NCBI RefSeq assembly: GCF_000308755.1 | Contig: NZ_BAGF01000032.1 | Span: 25,465 to 89,464, forward strand | DNA: 64,000 nucleotides | Direction of reading: 5' to 3' | From: Nocardia pneumoniae NBRC 100136 | Lineage (GTDB): Bacteria > Actinomycetota > Actinomycetes > Mycobacteriales > Mycobacteriaceae | Part shown: one piece after another, positions 18,535-28,387 of the stretch | Numbering within the stretch: the first letter of the stretch is position 1 | Layout of the letters: each line of letters starts with the position of its first letter | The notes under the pieces: generated by a model | The model's input: the letters and a program-made list of their open reading frames with translations, nothing else | What the model was told of the DNA's origin: nothing | The model's database searches: none | Position numbers and translations under genes: made by a program

Positions 18535-18601
18535 CATGATCAACGGCACATGAGCGAGGGCTCTTCTCGCGAAACGCCGCAGCCATGTGCCGTTGATCAT
18601 G
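18535..18601. repeat. Perfect 18-bp inverted repeat between convergent genes
   Basis: CATGATCAACGGCACATG (18535-18552) is matched exactly in reverse complement at 18584-18601. The 31-base loop contains a second small hairpin (GCGAG 18554-18558 / CTCGC 18566-18570). It sits between the convergent DUF2567 and Uma2 genes, so a bidirectional terminator is possible. The length and perfection of the arms also fit a dispersed REP/MITE-like palindrome. No T-tract follows either arm. Confidence 0.75.
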
Positions 18602-18623
18602 GTCTGGTCGGCGTCGGAAGGTA

Positions 18624-19286
18624 TCAGTAGTCGAGGTCGGACCAGGGGATGCGGATGGGGAACGGGAAGTCGATGTGGATGCCGTCGGTGGTCGCTGGGG
18701 TCCACTCGTCGGCCAGGAGATAGTTCGTTGGGTGCAGCGGCCGGACCCCAGCCGGAAGTTGGCCGTGGCCTGTCTCCAGCGCGTAGGCGCGGACGATCTC
18801 GATTCCGCGCGGATCGCGTGCCAGCCTGACCTCCCAGTACCACGGAATACCGGCGTCGGCGTATCGGGCCTTCTCGGCTTCGACATCCTTCGGTGTGTTC
18901 GATGGCGACAGGACTTCGCCCGCGAGTAGAACATCGCGCGCTCTGATGTCCTGGTATTCGGCTTCGAGGCAGCGGTAGACGAGGAAATCGGGAGTCACGA
19001 AGTCGGATTTACCGTTGGATCCCAGGAAGACATTCGTTTCCGTGGAGACTCGGAAACACCGCTCGCGGTGCTGGGACATTGCTTCGCGCGCCTGTTGTCG
19101 GAGGGTGCTCCAGAGCAGGTTCGTGTAGTCCTGGTGCTCGGCGGGACCGCGCCGGACCCAGACGACGCGGCCGTCCCAGAGCTCGATCTGGGAGGCGATC
19201 TCCTCCGGCAGGCGCTCGAGTTCCTCCCAGGTCATGTACTCGGGAAGCTCCGGCCGATCTACTCGCGGCGTGGACATGCCGCTCAT
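18624..19286 (-). CDS. Uma2-family (DUF820) PD-(D/E)xK nuclease-like protein
   Basis: About 220 aa from ATG 19286 (alternative 19277). The Uma2 pattern is complete: EYMTWEELERLPEE at the N-terminus, RVVWVRRGPAEHQDY, VTPDFLVYRC (first acidic residue), LLAGEVLSPSNTPKDVEAEKARYADAGIPWYWEV (Glu and Lys of the nuclease core). Uma2 genes are abundant and often multi-copy in cyanobacteria and actinomycetes, and their biological role is unsettled. It occupies the spot between DUF2567 and nrtR where, as I recall, mycobacteria carry a lipase-like gene, so it may be a later arrival. Confidence 0.85.
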   Translation of the reverse strand: MSGMSTPRVDRPELPEYMTWEELERLPEEIASQIELWDGRVVWVRRGPAEHQDYTNLLWSTLRQQAREAMSQHRERCFRVSTETNVFLGSNGKSDFVTPDFLVYRCLEAEYQDIRARDVLLAGEVLSPSNTPKDVEAEKARYADAGIPWYWEVRLARDPRGIEIVRAYALETGHGQLPAGVRPLHPTNYLLADEWTPATTDGIHIDFPFPIRIPWSDLDY

Positions 19287-19470
19287 GGTAGTCGGATAAG
19301 GCGCCGAAGAACGTCGCTCCGACCCTCGCCCGCGCGGTCTGCCGCCCCAGCGTGCCCGGACGAGATCAAGGAGGGATGGTCGATACGGCACCACGTTTCG
19401 TGCAGGTCCGGGCGACGAGCCGAACCTGCGCCGGGTCGGTGCGGCGGCAGACCCGGCGCGGCGGCCGCGC

Positions 19471-20229
19471 TCAGGATGGTGGCCGCAGTGCCGCGAATTC
19501 GTCCGTGACGCGCAGACCGGAGTCGGTGAAGCGGTAGACGGCGGCGGGGCGGCCGCCCGCGCGGCCGGGGGCGGCGGTGGCGCCGGTGGGGGTGATCACC
19601 TTGCGGCGGGAAAGGACCCGCTGGAGGTTCGTGGTGTCCACGTCGTAACCCAATGCAGCGCAATAGATTTCGCGCAAGGTTGACATCGTGAACCGCTCGG
19701 GGGCCAGCGCGAAGGCGATGTTGGTGTAGGACAGCTTCGCGGCCAAGCGGGTGCGGGCGTGGTCGACCACGGTGCGGTGGTCGAAGGACATGTCCGGCAG
19801 CGCGGAGACCGGATGCCAGGCGGTGTCCGGCGGTAGCCGCGGGTCGGCGGTGAGCGGCACCAGGCCGAGGTAGGCCGAGGCGATGCGCCGCGGGCTCGGC
19901 ACCCGGTCGGGGGCGCTGAACACGGAGAGCTGTTCGAGATGGGCCAGCTCGCGCACGTCGACCTTCTCGGCGAGCTGGCGGCGTGCGGAGGTGTCGAGGT
20001 CCTCGTCGTCACCGAGCCGGCCGCCGGGCAGCGACCAGGTGCCCTTCTGTGGGTCCAGTGCGCGTTCCCACAGCAACACCGCCAGTTCGGTTCGCTGGTC
20101 GGGTGGGCAACGTCGCAGCACGTCTTCCGTGCGGTCCGCGGAGCTTCTAGCTGCGGTGATGTCGGCAGGGAAGCGGCGAACCTGGAACACCGCGGTGAGT
20201 GATTCGTGGATGGTGCTACTATGGGGCAC
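19471..20229 (-). CDS. nrtR: NrtR: Nudix-related transcriptional regulator of NAD synthesis
   Basis: 252 aa from the GTG at 20229 (MPHSSTIHESLTAVFQVRRF). The N-terminal Nudix-like domain contains KGTWSLPGGRLGDDEDLDTSARRQLAEKV, a degraded Nudix box; the loss of catalytic Glu residues is usual in NrtR, where the domain senses NAD metabolites. The C-terminal winged helix (FTMSTLREIYCAALGYDVDTTNLQRVLSRRKVI...GRPAAVYRF) is the NrtR DNA-binding domain. It is divergent from nadA with a palindrome adjoining its start. A longer reading from 20304 would place the operator inside the gene, so the GTG is preferred. Confidence 0.88.
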   Translation of the reverse strand: MPHSSTIHESLTAVFQVRRFPADITAARSSADRTEDVLRRCPPDQRTELAVLLWERALDPQKGTWSLPGGRLGDDEDLDTSARRQLAEKVDVRELAHLEQLSVFSAPDRVPSPRRIASAYLGLVPLTADPRLPPDTAWHPVSALPDMSFDHRTVVDHARTRLAAKLSYTNIAFALAPERFTMSTLREIYCAALGYDVDTTNLQRVLSRRKVITPTGATAAPGRAGGRPAAVYRFTDSGLRVTDEFAALRPPS

Positions 20230-20252
20230 GTTTTCGATTATAAGTCGAAAAC
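20230..20252. promoter_or_regulatory. NrtR operator between nrtR and nadA
   Basis: GTTTTCGA (20230-20237) and TCGAAAAC (20245-20252) are perfect inverted arms around TTATAAG. The box abuts the nrtR start codon on one side and lies 54 bp upstream of the nadA ATG on the other, so it can repress both nadABC and nrtR. The TATAAG centre probably doubles as a -10 element. Confidence 0.82.
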
Positions 20253-20306
20253 CTGGTTTGGTGCGAATCGGCGCGGTAGCCGACCGCACGAGGAAGGGAG
20301 CCATCC

Positions 20307-21350
<1,044 letters not shown>

Positions 21351-21411
21351 GTTTCATCGGGGTGGCCGGTCCGGCTGATTCGCGGGTCGGCGGACAGAGA
21401 GGCACGGGCCG

Positions 21412-22983
21412 ATGACATCCCGGCTTTCGATCGACTGGGAGGCCGAGGCGGACCTGGTCGTGATCGGCGGCGGCGTCGCGGGGCTGACCGCGGCGCGCAC
21501 CGCGTCACTGCGTGGCCTGCGGGTGCTCACGCTCAGCAAAGGCGGTCCGACCGACACGTCCACCCAGTACGCCCAGGGCGGTATCGCGGTGGTGGCGCCG
21601 CATGGCGATTCGGTCGAATCGCACGTGCACGACACCGTGGAAGCGGGCGCGGGGCTGTGCGACGTGGACGCCGTGCGCTCGATCGTCGAGGGCGGCCGAG
21701 CCGCGGTGGCCGCGCTGACCGATCTCGGCGCGGTGTTCGACCTCGGCCGGGACGGCCAGATCTCCCGGACCAGGGAAGGCGGCCACAGCACCCGCCGGAT
21801 CATCCACGCCGGCGGCGACGCGACCGGCGCCGAGGTGCAGCGGGCGCTGAACGAGGCCGGTCTGCCGGTGCTGTTCGGGGCCGCGGTGGGGCAGATCGTC
21901 ACCGGGCGCGGCGGCGTCCAGGGTGTGGTCGCGGTGTCGGACAACGGGTTCGGCGTCGTCCACGCGCCTGCGGTGCTGCTGGCCACCGGCGGGCTCGGCC
22001 AGTTGTACGCGCTGAGCACCAATCCGCCCGGCGCCACCGGCGACGGCATCGCGCTCGCGCTGTGGGCCGGTGCCGCGGTCGCCGATCTCGAGTTCGTGCA
22101 GTTCCATCCGACCGTGCTCTACACCCCCGGCGGGGTGGGACGCAGGCCGCTGATCAGCGAGGCGGTTCGCGGTGAAGGCGCGAGACTCGTCGATACCGAA
22201 GGCAATTCGGTGACCGAGGGGTTGCATCCGCGTGGCGATCTCGCGCCGCGCGATGTGGTCTCGCGCGCCATCGCCGCGCGCATGCGGGCACTCGGCACCG
22301 AGCACGTCTATCTCGACGCGCGCTCGATCGACCACTTCCCGCAACGGTTTCCGACGATCACCGCCTCCTGCCTCGCCGCGGGCATCGATCCGCGCGCGGA
22401 CCTGATCCCGGTCGCACCCGCCGCGCACTATCAGTGCGGCGGGGTCGTCACCGATACCCACGGCCGCACCGGAGTGCCCGGCCTGTACGCGGCGGGTGAG
22501 GTGGCGCGCACCGGCCTGCACGGGGCGAACCGGTTGGCCTCCAACAGCTTGCTCGAGGGTTTGGTGGTCGGCGAGCGCGCTGGAGCCGCCGCGGCCGAGC
22601 GGCTCGGCGGGCGGGCGGGCGTCGCCGAGATCCCGGCGCGCGTCGCCGAGCATGCCGATCGCGACATCGTGCAGCGCTTGATGACCACGCACGCCTCGGT
22701 GGTCCGCGACGGTGCTGGTCTCGCCGAAGCGCTCAAACGGCTCGACGACGTGGTCACCCGGCGCGACACGCTCACCGGCTCCGCACACCCGGTCGCCGGG
22801 ATCGAGGACGCCGCCCTCACCCTGGCGGCGCGCACGCTTCTGCTGGCCGCCCTCGCCCGCACCGAAAGCCGCGGCTGTCACACCCGCTCGGACCACCCGG
22901 ATCTCGTGGCCGGACTCCGCCGCGGCCTCCCGATCCGGTTGAACGACGAGGGCGCCCCCGAATTCCTAGCACCCATTCCCTGA
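21412..22983 (+). CDS. nadB: L-aspartate oxidase
   Basis: FAD enzyme that makes iminoaspartate for NadA. The 523-aa protein has the dinucleotide motif DLVVIGGGVAGLTAA near residue 14, STQYAQGGIAVV, the EGGHSTRRIIHAGGDATG substrate loop, EFVQFHPT, and the C-terminal capping residues GLHGANRLASNSLLE. Its ATG is 62 bp after the nadA stop and 66 bp separate its stop from nadC, so it lies within one operon. Full length for the family. Confidence 0.95.
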   Translation: MTSRLSIDWEAEADLVVIGGGVAGLTAARTASLRGLRVLTLSKGGPTDTSTQYAQGGIAVVAPHGDSVESHVHDTVEAGAGLCDVDAVRSIVEGGRAAVAALTDLGAVFDLGRDGQISRTREGGHSTRRIIHAGGDATGAEVQRALNEAGLPVLFGAAVGQIVTGRGGVQGVVAVSDNGFGVVHAPAVLLATGGLGQLYALSTNPPGATGDGIALALWAGAAVADLEFVQFHPTVLYTPGGVGRRPLISEAVRGEGARLVDTEGNSVTEGLHPRGDLAPRDVVSRAIAARMRALGTEHVYLDARSIDHFPQRFPTITASCLAAGIDPRADLIPVAPAAHYQCGGVVTDTHGRTGVPGLYAAGEVARTGLHGANRLASNSLLEGLVVGERAGAAAAERLGGRAGVAEIPARVAEHADRDIVQRLMTTHASVVRDGAGLAEALKRLDDVVTRRDTLTGSAHPVAGIEDAALTLAARTLLLAALARTESRGCHTRSDHPDLVAGLRRGLPIRLNDEGAPEFLAPIP

Positions 22984-23048
22984 ACACAGCCGTCGAGCAG
23001 GACCTTCGGAATCCATCGTGTCCGGCTCGGCGAGAGAGGAGCGCTCCG

Positions 23049-23909
23049 ATGGCGCTGGACGCCGGTCTGGATCGTGACGAGGTACTGCGGATCATCCGCG
23101 CCGCGCTGGACGAGGATCTGCGCTACGGCCCGGATGTCACCACGGTGGCCACCGTGCCCGCCGACGCGGTCGTGAAGGCGTCGGTGGTGTCGCGGCAGCC
23201 GGGTACCGTCGCGGGGCTCGACGCCGGGCTGCTCGTGCTCGATGAGGTGATCGGCGCGGGCGAGTACGAGGTCACCGAGCGCGTGGCCGACGGAACCCGG
23301 GTGACGCCGAACCAGTCCGTGTTGACCGTGCTCGCGCCGACCCGCGGCCTGCTCACCGCCGAGCGCACCATGCTCAACCTGGTGTGCCATCTCTCCGGCA
23401 TCGCCACCGCGACGGCCGCCTGGGTCGACGCGGTCGCGGGCACCCGGTGCCGCATCCGCGACAGCCGCAAGACGTTGCCCGGGCTGCGCGCGCTGCAGAA
23501 GTACGCCGTCCGCGTCGGCGGCGGCGTCAATCACCGCATGGGTCTCGGCGACGCCGCCCTGATCAAGGACAACCATGTGGTCGCGGCGGGCTCGGTCGTC
23601 GAGGCGCTGCGCGCGGTCCGCGCCACTGCCCCCGGCCTCCCCTGCGAAGTCGAAGTCGACAGCCTCGACCAGCTCGACGCCGTGCTCGCGGAAAACGTGG
23701 AACTCGTCCTGCTGGACAACTTCCCGCTCTGGCAGACCCAGGCCGCGGTGCAACGCCGCAACGCCACGGCGCCGGCAACAAAACTGGAATCCTCCGGCGG
23801 CCTGACCCTCGACGTCGCCGCCGACTACGCCCGCACCGGCGTCGACTACCTCGCCGTCGGCGCGCTCACCCACTCGGTCCACGTCCTCGACCTCGGGCTG
23901 GACATGTAG
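23049..23909 (+). CDS. nadC: Nicotinate-nucleotide pyrophosphorylase (quinolinate phosphoribosyltransferase)
   Basis: Joins quinolinate and PRPP to nicotinate mononucleotide. The 286-aa protein shows LNLVCHLSGIAT, RIRDSRKTLPGLRALQKYAV, GGGVNHRMGLGDAALIKDNH and EVEVDSLDQL, all standard QPRTase motifs with the PRPP and quinolinate-binding Arg, Lys and His residues. Last gene of nadABC; a convergent gene begins five bases after its stop. Confidence 0.95.
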   Translation: MALDAGLDRDEVLRIIRAALDEDLRYGPDVTTVATVPADAVVKASVVSRQPGTVAGLDAGLLVLDEVIGAGEYEVTERVADGTRVTPNQSVLTVLAPTRGLLTAERTMLNLVCHLSGIATATAAWVDAVAGTRCRIRDSRKTLPGLRALQKYAVRVGGGVNHRMGLGDAALIKDNHVVAAGSVVEALRAVRATAPGLPCEVEVDSLDQLDAVLAENVELVLLDNFPLWQTQAAVQRRNATAPATKLESSGGLTLDVAADYARTGVDYLAVGALTHSVHVLDLGLDM

Positions 23910-23913
23910 GCGA

Positions 23914-25092
23914 TCAGGCGGTGAGTTCGCGTTCCAGCGGTGTCCGGAATCGCGGAATGGCGCGTACCTCGCCGAACCAGTGGGTGGTTCGCTTGGCTTG
24001 CGCGGCGATCAGCGATTCGGCGTCTGTGCCGATGTCCTCGAGCAGGCGGTAGACGATCTTGCCGTCTTTGCGCTGCGCCCAGCCGCCGACGATGCGCCCG
24101 TTCCACCAGACCGTCGGGCCGATATTGCCGTTGCGGTCGAACAGGCTCGGTCCGTGCGGGCCGAGAAACCAGTCCCGTGCCTGCCAGCCCATCGGGGTGG
24201 GGTCGAGCGCGGGCAGCAGCGCCGCCCATGGTTCCGGGGCCGCGACGGGCTCGAGATCGTCGGCGAGCAGCACACCGGTGACGCCGTCCAGGTCGACTTC
24301 GACCAGGTCGAGCGCGCCGAGCGCCGCGCGGACCTCGCCCAGCGTCCAGCCGGTCCACCACTTGATGTCGGACACCGGCGCCGGGCCGAAGGCACGCAAC
24401 CAGCGCCGGACCAGCTCGACACGGGCCTCCGCGGCGGACATCGCCGCGACACCGTCCGGCAACCACGATTCGATCGGCGCCCAAGTGTACTGGCTGCTGG
24501 TCCAGCCGCCGTTCGGCCTGCCGCGCACGATGCGGCCCTCGCAGCCCAGCGTCACCAGCACCCAGGTGGTGATGTTCGTCGGCTTCGAATACGCCTTGTC
24601 CGGCGCGATATTCACCTGCGTGCGCAGCCGGGGGACGTCCTTGCTCAGCTGCGCGCCGGTCGCCGATCCCCGCTCCAGCAGCGCCTTGTGCGTCTCGGCT
24701 TCCACCTCGGCGAGCCAGCCCTGCACGTCGCCGTCGCCGACGCCCGCCTGCGCGAGGTACTTGCCGTAGGTGCGACGCTGCTTGTGCGCCAGCGCATCCG
24801 CGCACGACGCCTGCAGGATCGGGACCAGGTCGACCGGCACGACGAACATGGTGCGGCGCATCGCCAGCATGCGCAGCAGGGACCGGTCCTCGTAGAGTGC
24901 CCGCTCGACATCCGCCGGGGCGAGGCCGTCGCCGCGCGCCGCGACCGAAAGGAAGACGGTGGCCGGATCGGTCGCGTGCAGCGCCACGACCGACTTGGCG
25001 ATCTCGGCGATCTCGGCGGACCGTTCCGAAGTCGCGAGCCGGTGCCGCACCGCCAACCGGGCGCGCCGCTCGGCGGTATCAATCGAACGCAT
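23914..25092 (-). CDS. Winged-helix DNA-binding protein of the AlkZ-like (HTH_42) family
   Basis: A 392-aa protein from ATG 25092 (MRSIDTAERRARLAVRHRL). It belongs to the family now named after the DNA glycosylase AlkZ: VVALHATDPATVFLSVAARG near residue 36, RSLLRMLAMRRTMFVVP, a winged-helix middle, and the C-terminal LGPHGPSLFDRNGNIGPTVWWNGRIVGGW. In characterised AlkZ glycosylases the first motif holds a catalytic QxQ-type pair; here the equivalent stretch reads HATD, so glycosylase activity is uncertain. Possible roles are repair or processing of alkylated or crosslinked bases. Convergent with nadC. Confidence 0.7.
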   Translation of the reverse strand: MRSIDTAERRARLAVRHRLATSERSAEIAEIAKSVVALHATDPATVFLSVAARGDGLAPADVERALYEDRSLLRMLAMRRTMFVVPVDLVPILQASCADALAHKQRRTYGKYLAQAGVGDGDVQGWLAEVEAETHKALLERGSATGAQLSKDVPRLRTQVNIAPDKAYSKPTNITTWVLVTLGCEGRIVRGRPNGGWTSSQYTWAPIESWLPDGVAAMSAAEARVELVRRWLRAFGPAPVSDIKWWTGWTLGEVRAALGALDLVEVDLDGVTGVLLADDLEPVAAPEPWAALLPALDPTPMGWQARDWFLGPHGPSLFDRNGNIGPTVWWNGRIVGGWAQRKDGKIVYRLLEDIGTDAESLIAAQAKRTTHWFGEVRAIPRFRTPLERELTA

Positions 25093-25539
25093 AGGCGAAT
25101 CGTAGCGTTCCGCCGGTCGTGTCGGTGGATCGCCTGGGACCTCGGCGATCTGCCGCAGACCTGTGCGCGGCCGAGCACCGTTGCCTCGAATGGTGCGCGC
25201 GGATCCTCGGCCGTGCAGCACCGGATCCTCGGTGATCGGTTCGGCGACCGCCGCGCGGCATGTCGATGACGCGGCTACAGTGACCAGCGCAACGGTATGC
25301 CCACCCCGTCCGCAAAAGCATTGCCGCGCAAAGCATTCCGCTCGCTCCGTAGCTGCTTCCACAATTTCGGCGCGCTGTCCTCCCTGGCACCTCCTGACCC
25401 GGCTCTGATCGGCGTGGCGCTCACCGTACCGTCGTACGAGAGCAGCAGTTGCCATGCCGGGTCACGGAAGCGCATCCGCGATCCCGTGCCTGGTCCGACC
25501 GTACGAGTGGGCAATGTACCGACCAGAGAGGTCCGAGAG
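25093..25539. other. Intergenic region, divergent promoters
   Basis: About 450 bp between the divergent AlkZ-like and methyltransferase genes. A TACAGT at 25276-25281 is a candidate plus-strand -10. The methyltransferase frame stays open upstream to 25297 but the added residues look non-coding. The short sequence GTACG recurs around 25434 and 25499. No RNA gene seen. Confidence 0.35.
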
Positions 25540-26247
25540 ATGACAAGTGACCGACTAGCTCACGGCAAAGGCTCCGACGTGCACGGGATCTTCGAGAAGA
25601 TCGCCGGATACTACGACCGGATGAACTTCGTCATGACGCTCGGCCGTCATGCACGATGGTGCCGTGAAGTAGCCGAGCGTGTCGCACCGCCCACAGGTGG
25701 TCAGCTCTTGGACATCGCCACGGGGACAGGTGTGATCGCCCTGGAGGCGGCGCGGAGGTACCCCACCGTCACCGTGACAGGTGTCGACTTCTCGGAAGAG
25801 ATGTTGACGCGCGCAATGACCAAGCCGGGGGCGGACACGGTTCGATGGCGCCATGCGGATGCGGCCAGTTTGCCATTCGAGGACGAGTCTTTCGACGGGA
25901 TCACGGAAGGCTATCTCCTCCGCAATGTCGAAGACCTGGTCGGAGTTCTTCGTGAACAGTACCGAGTCCTCAAGCCGGGCGGCCGGATCGTCATACTCGA
26001 AACCTGCCCTCCGAGCGGCCCGGTGAAGCCGGTCGTGGAGTGGGGAATGCGCACCATCGTTCCGCTGCTGGGGCAGGTAGTGGCTCGCGACCGGTCGTCC
26101 TACACCTATCTCGAATCCAGCACGCTAACCTTCGATTCACCACAGCAGGTCGCCGATGTGCTGAGCGGACTCGGGTTCCAGGACATCGGGTGGAGCAAGA
26201 AATTCTTCGGCACCAACGTCATTCTGTGGGCCACCAAGTCGCGATGA
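25540..26247 (+). CDS. UbiE/MenG-family SAM-dependent methyltransferase
   Basis: 235 aa from ATG 25540, preceded by GAGAGG. Class I methyltransferase: IFEKIAGYYDRMNFVMTLGRHARW (UbiE-type N-terminus), SAM motif LLDIATGTGVIALEA, VTGVDFSEEMLTRA, ADAASLPFEDESFDGITEGYLLRNVED and LKPGGRIVILE. Length and motifs match demethylmenaquinone methyltransferase, but the surroundings do not include men genes and the codon use is more AT-rich than the neighbours. It could be a second MenG-like enzyme, or one for another quinone or polyketide. Confidence 0.75.
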   Translation: MTSDRLAHGKGSDVHGIFEKIAGYYDRMNFVMTLGRHARWCREVAERVAPPTGGQLLDIATGTGVIALEAARRYPTVTVTGVDFSEEMLTRAMTKPGADTVRWRHADAASLPFEDESFDGITEGYLLRNVEDLVGVLREQYRVLKPGGRIVILETCPPSGPVKPVVEWGMRTIVPLLGQVVARDRSSYTYLESSTLTFDSPQQVADVLSGLGFQDIGWSKKFFGTNVILWATKSR

Positions 26248-26370
26248 CGAGATTCACGTGCCGAGCCGCTGCCGGGTGAAGCCACCGGCAGGGCCGACGT
26301 GCGGCCGTTCCTGGTGTGCCCCCACGAAAACCGGGTCGGTGGGAGCCGCGGCGCGTGCCATGATTCGAGC

Positions 26371-27369
26371 ATGAGGCGCTGGTATCCGGTGTTCGTGGTG
26401 TGTTGTGTTCTCGTGAGCTTGTTCGTGGGGAGCCTTGCTGCACAGCGTGTTTCGGCGAATCCGGCCTGCGTGGCGGGCGTAGTGGTCCGACCCGTGACGC
26501 TGAGCGTCGACGGGGAGAACGCGACCGGCCGGGTCTACGAGCCATACCGCTGCGCCGAAGGCGACGTGACGGCGCAGGCGCTCGTGGTAGCCGTGCACGG
26601 GCACGACGGGTCCTCGGCCGATTTCGCCGACTACCTCGCCTCGATCGCGCGGCGCACCGCGACCCCGATCCTGTCGATGGATCTGCGCTCGGCGGAAAGC
26701 GTGTGGCGCCCGGGGGAATGGAATCTATGGGCGGGGTGGCGCGACATCGTCGCCGCGACCGCCTGGTATCAGGACGCCCATCGATCCATCACCCGCACCG
26801 TGCTGTGGGGCTGGAGCCAGGGCGGCATCACCAGCGGTCTCGCGGTGGCGCACGGTCCGCGCGGCATGTTCGACTACTGGGTCGACAACTACGGCCCGGC
26901 CGACGATTTCACCATGTGGCTGGGTGCGGGTTCGGTGGATTCCGCTCTGCCGGGACAGATCGAGCGCGATGCGGGCGGTTGTCCTCCGGCCACCTGCCCG
27001 CTGGCCTACGCCGAGCGTTCGCCCGCGCTGCTGGCGAACCGGATGGACGTGCGGCGCGCGTTGCTCGTCCACGGCACCGCCGACGACGTGGTGCCCTACG
27101 CCACGAGCGTGGAGATGCGCGCCGGGCTCCTCGCCGCGGGCAAACCCACCTCGATGTACACCGTCGTCACCGGCCGCGATCTGACCGGGCAGGTGGTTCC
27201 CGGCGACCACAGCGTCGGCCCGGCCTTCTTCGAGGGCGGCTGCGTCGTGGAACGCCTGCTGCTCGGCACGGAGCCGGTCGACGGCCCCGACCGCGACTAT
27301 GTCGTCGATGTCGCACACGGCGTCGTCACCGCTCCGTCCGCCCCGCCGGGCGCCAAGTGCGCGGCGTAA
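26371..27369 (+). CDS. Secreted alpha/beta hydrolase
   Basis: A 332-aa protein with an N-terminal signal peptide (RRWYPVFVVCCVLVSLFVGSLAA) and mature start near QRVSANPAC. The serine-hydrolase triad is visible: nucleophile elbow LWGWSQGGITSG, Asp in HGTADDVVPYAT, and His in PGDHSVGPAF. Six or more Cys in the mature part suggest disulfides in the exported protein. Probably an extracellular esterase or peptidase-like hydrolase; the substrate is unknown. The next gene starts 70 bp later on the same strand. Confidence 0.75.
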   Translation: MRRWYPVFVVCCVLVSLFVGSLAAQRVSANPACVAGVVVRPVTLSVDGENATGRVYEPYRCAEGDVTAQALVVAVHGHDGSSADFADYLASIARRTATPILSMDLRSAESVWRPGEWNLWAGWRDIVAATAWYQDAHRSITRTVLWGWSQGGITSGLAVAHGPRGMFDYWVDNYGPADDFTMWLGAGSVDSALPGQIERDAGGCPPATCPLAYAERSPALLANRMDVRRALLVHGTADDVVPYATSVEMRAGLLAAGKPTSMYTVVTGRDLTGQVVPGDHSVGPAFFEGGCVVERLLLGTEPVDGPDRDYVVDVAHGVVTAPSAPPGAKCAA

Positions 27370-27439
27370 GGCAAGCGGGGAACAGGATCGCGGCGCGGAG
27401 CGGTTGATCACGAGAGACCGACAACGAAGTGAGGACGCG

Positions 27440-28306
27440 ATGACGAAGCCGACCGACCCGGCCTACCACTGGAACGGCGCCGATCTCGACCTGGACGCCT
27501 ATCTGGCCCGGATCGGCTTCGACGGCGAGCGCGCCCCCACGGTGGCGACGCTGCATCAGCTGGTGCGGGCGCACACCACCGCGATCCCGTTCGAGAACCT
27601 GGAGATCATCCTCGGCCGCTCGATCGAGCTTGATCTGGCGACCTTGCAGGACAAGCTCGTCCGGCGCCGCCGCGGCGGCTACTGCTACGAGAACGTCGGA
27701 CTGTTCGCCGCGGCGCTGGAGCGGCTCGGGTTCGGCGTCACCGGCCTCAGCGGCCGGGTGAGCATGGGCGCGGGCACGGGGTTGCGGCCCGCCACCCACG
27801 CCCTGCTGCGTGTGACGACCGCCGATGACGACCGAATCTGGCTGTGCGATGTCGGCTTCGGCGCCGGTCCGCTCGCGCCCATCGAGTTGTCCATGGAGAC
27901 GGGCGAATTCACCGCGGGGGAGTGGAAGTTCCGTCTGGAACGCAGGCTCGGCGAGTTGGATTCCGACTTGTGGGTGCTGCACCAGTTCGGCCGGGAAGGT
28001 TGGGTCGACCGGCACAGTTTCACCCTGAACCCGCAGTACCGCATCGACTACGTCGTCGGCAATCATTTCGTCTCGACTTCGCCGCGTTCCCCGTTCACCA
28101 CGCGGCCGTTCGTGCAGCGCTTCCACCCGGACGCGCACCACGTGCTGGACGGCACCACCCTCGTCACCGAGTATCCCGACGGCACGAGCGACACACGGGA
28201 GTTGGAACCGGCCGAGCTGCCCAAGATCCTCGCCGAGGTGTTCGACATCGACCTCACCGAGGCGGACGCCGCCGCGTTGGCCGAGGCCCCCTGGTCCCGC
28301 GACTGA
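27440..28306 (+). CDS. nat: Arylamine N-acetyltransferase
   Basis: Transfers acetyl from acetyl-CoA to arylamines and hydrazines; mycobacterial NAT acts on isoniazid and has been linked to lipid metabolism. The 288-aa protein shows the Cys-His-Asp triad: RRGGYCYENVGLF (C82), RPATHALLRV (H120), WLCDVGFGAGP (D137). The N-terminal helix motif TTAIPFENLEIILGR is also typical. ATG 27440 follows GTGAGGA. In this window it is not next to the hsa cholesterol genes with which mycobacterial nat is associated. Confidence 0.9.
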   Translation: MTKPTDPAYHWNGADLDLDAYLARIGFDGERAPTVATLHQLVRAHTTAIPFENLEIILGRSIELDLATLQDKLVRRRRGGYCYENVGLFAAALERLGFGVTGLSGRVSMGAGTGLRPATHALLRVTTADDDRIWLCDVGFGAGPLAPIELSMETGEFTAGEWKFRLERRLGELDSDLWVLHQFGREGWVDRHSFTLNPQYRIDYVVGNHFVSTSPRSPFTTRPFVQRFHPDAHHVLDGTTLVTEYPDGTSDTRELEPAELPKILAEVFDIDLTEADAAALAEAPWSRD

Positions 28307-28373
28307 CACCGCGGCCTGATGGGCCGAGTGGAGGGGAGGCGGCAGCCTACGCCGTCGGCGCGGTGCGGGCCGA

Positions 28374-28387
28374 TAGTGTCGACGGCG
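28374..28387 (+). promoter_or_regulatory. -10 box of the PBP gene, probable leaderless start
   Basis: TAGTGT at 28374-28379 ends seven bases before the GTG start at 28387, and no Shine-Dalgarno is present. Confidence 0.45.

Noticed and set aside
25297..25539. Extended N-terminus for the UbiE-like methyltransferase
   Set aside because: The extra 81 residues are unlike UbiE proteins; ATG 25540 has a Shine-Dalgarno and gives normal length.
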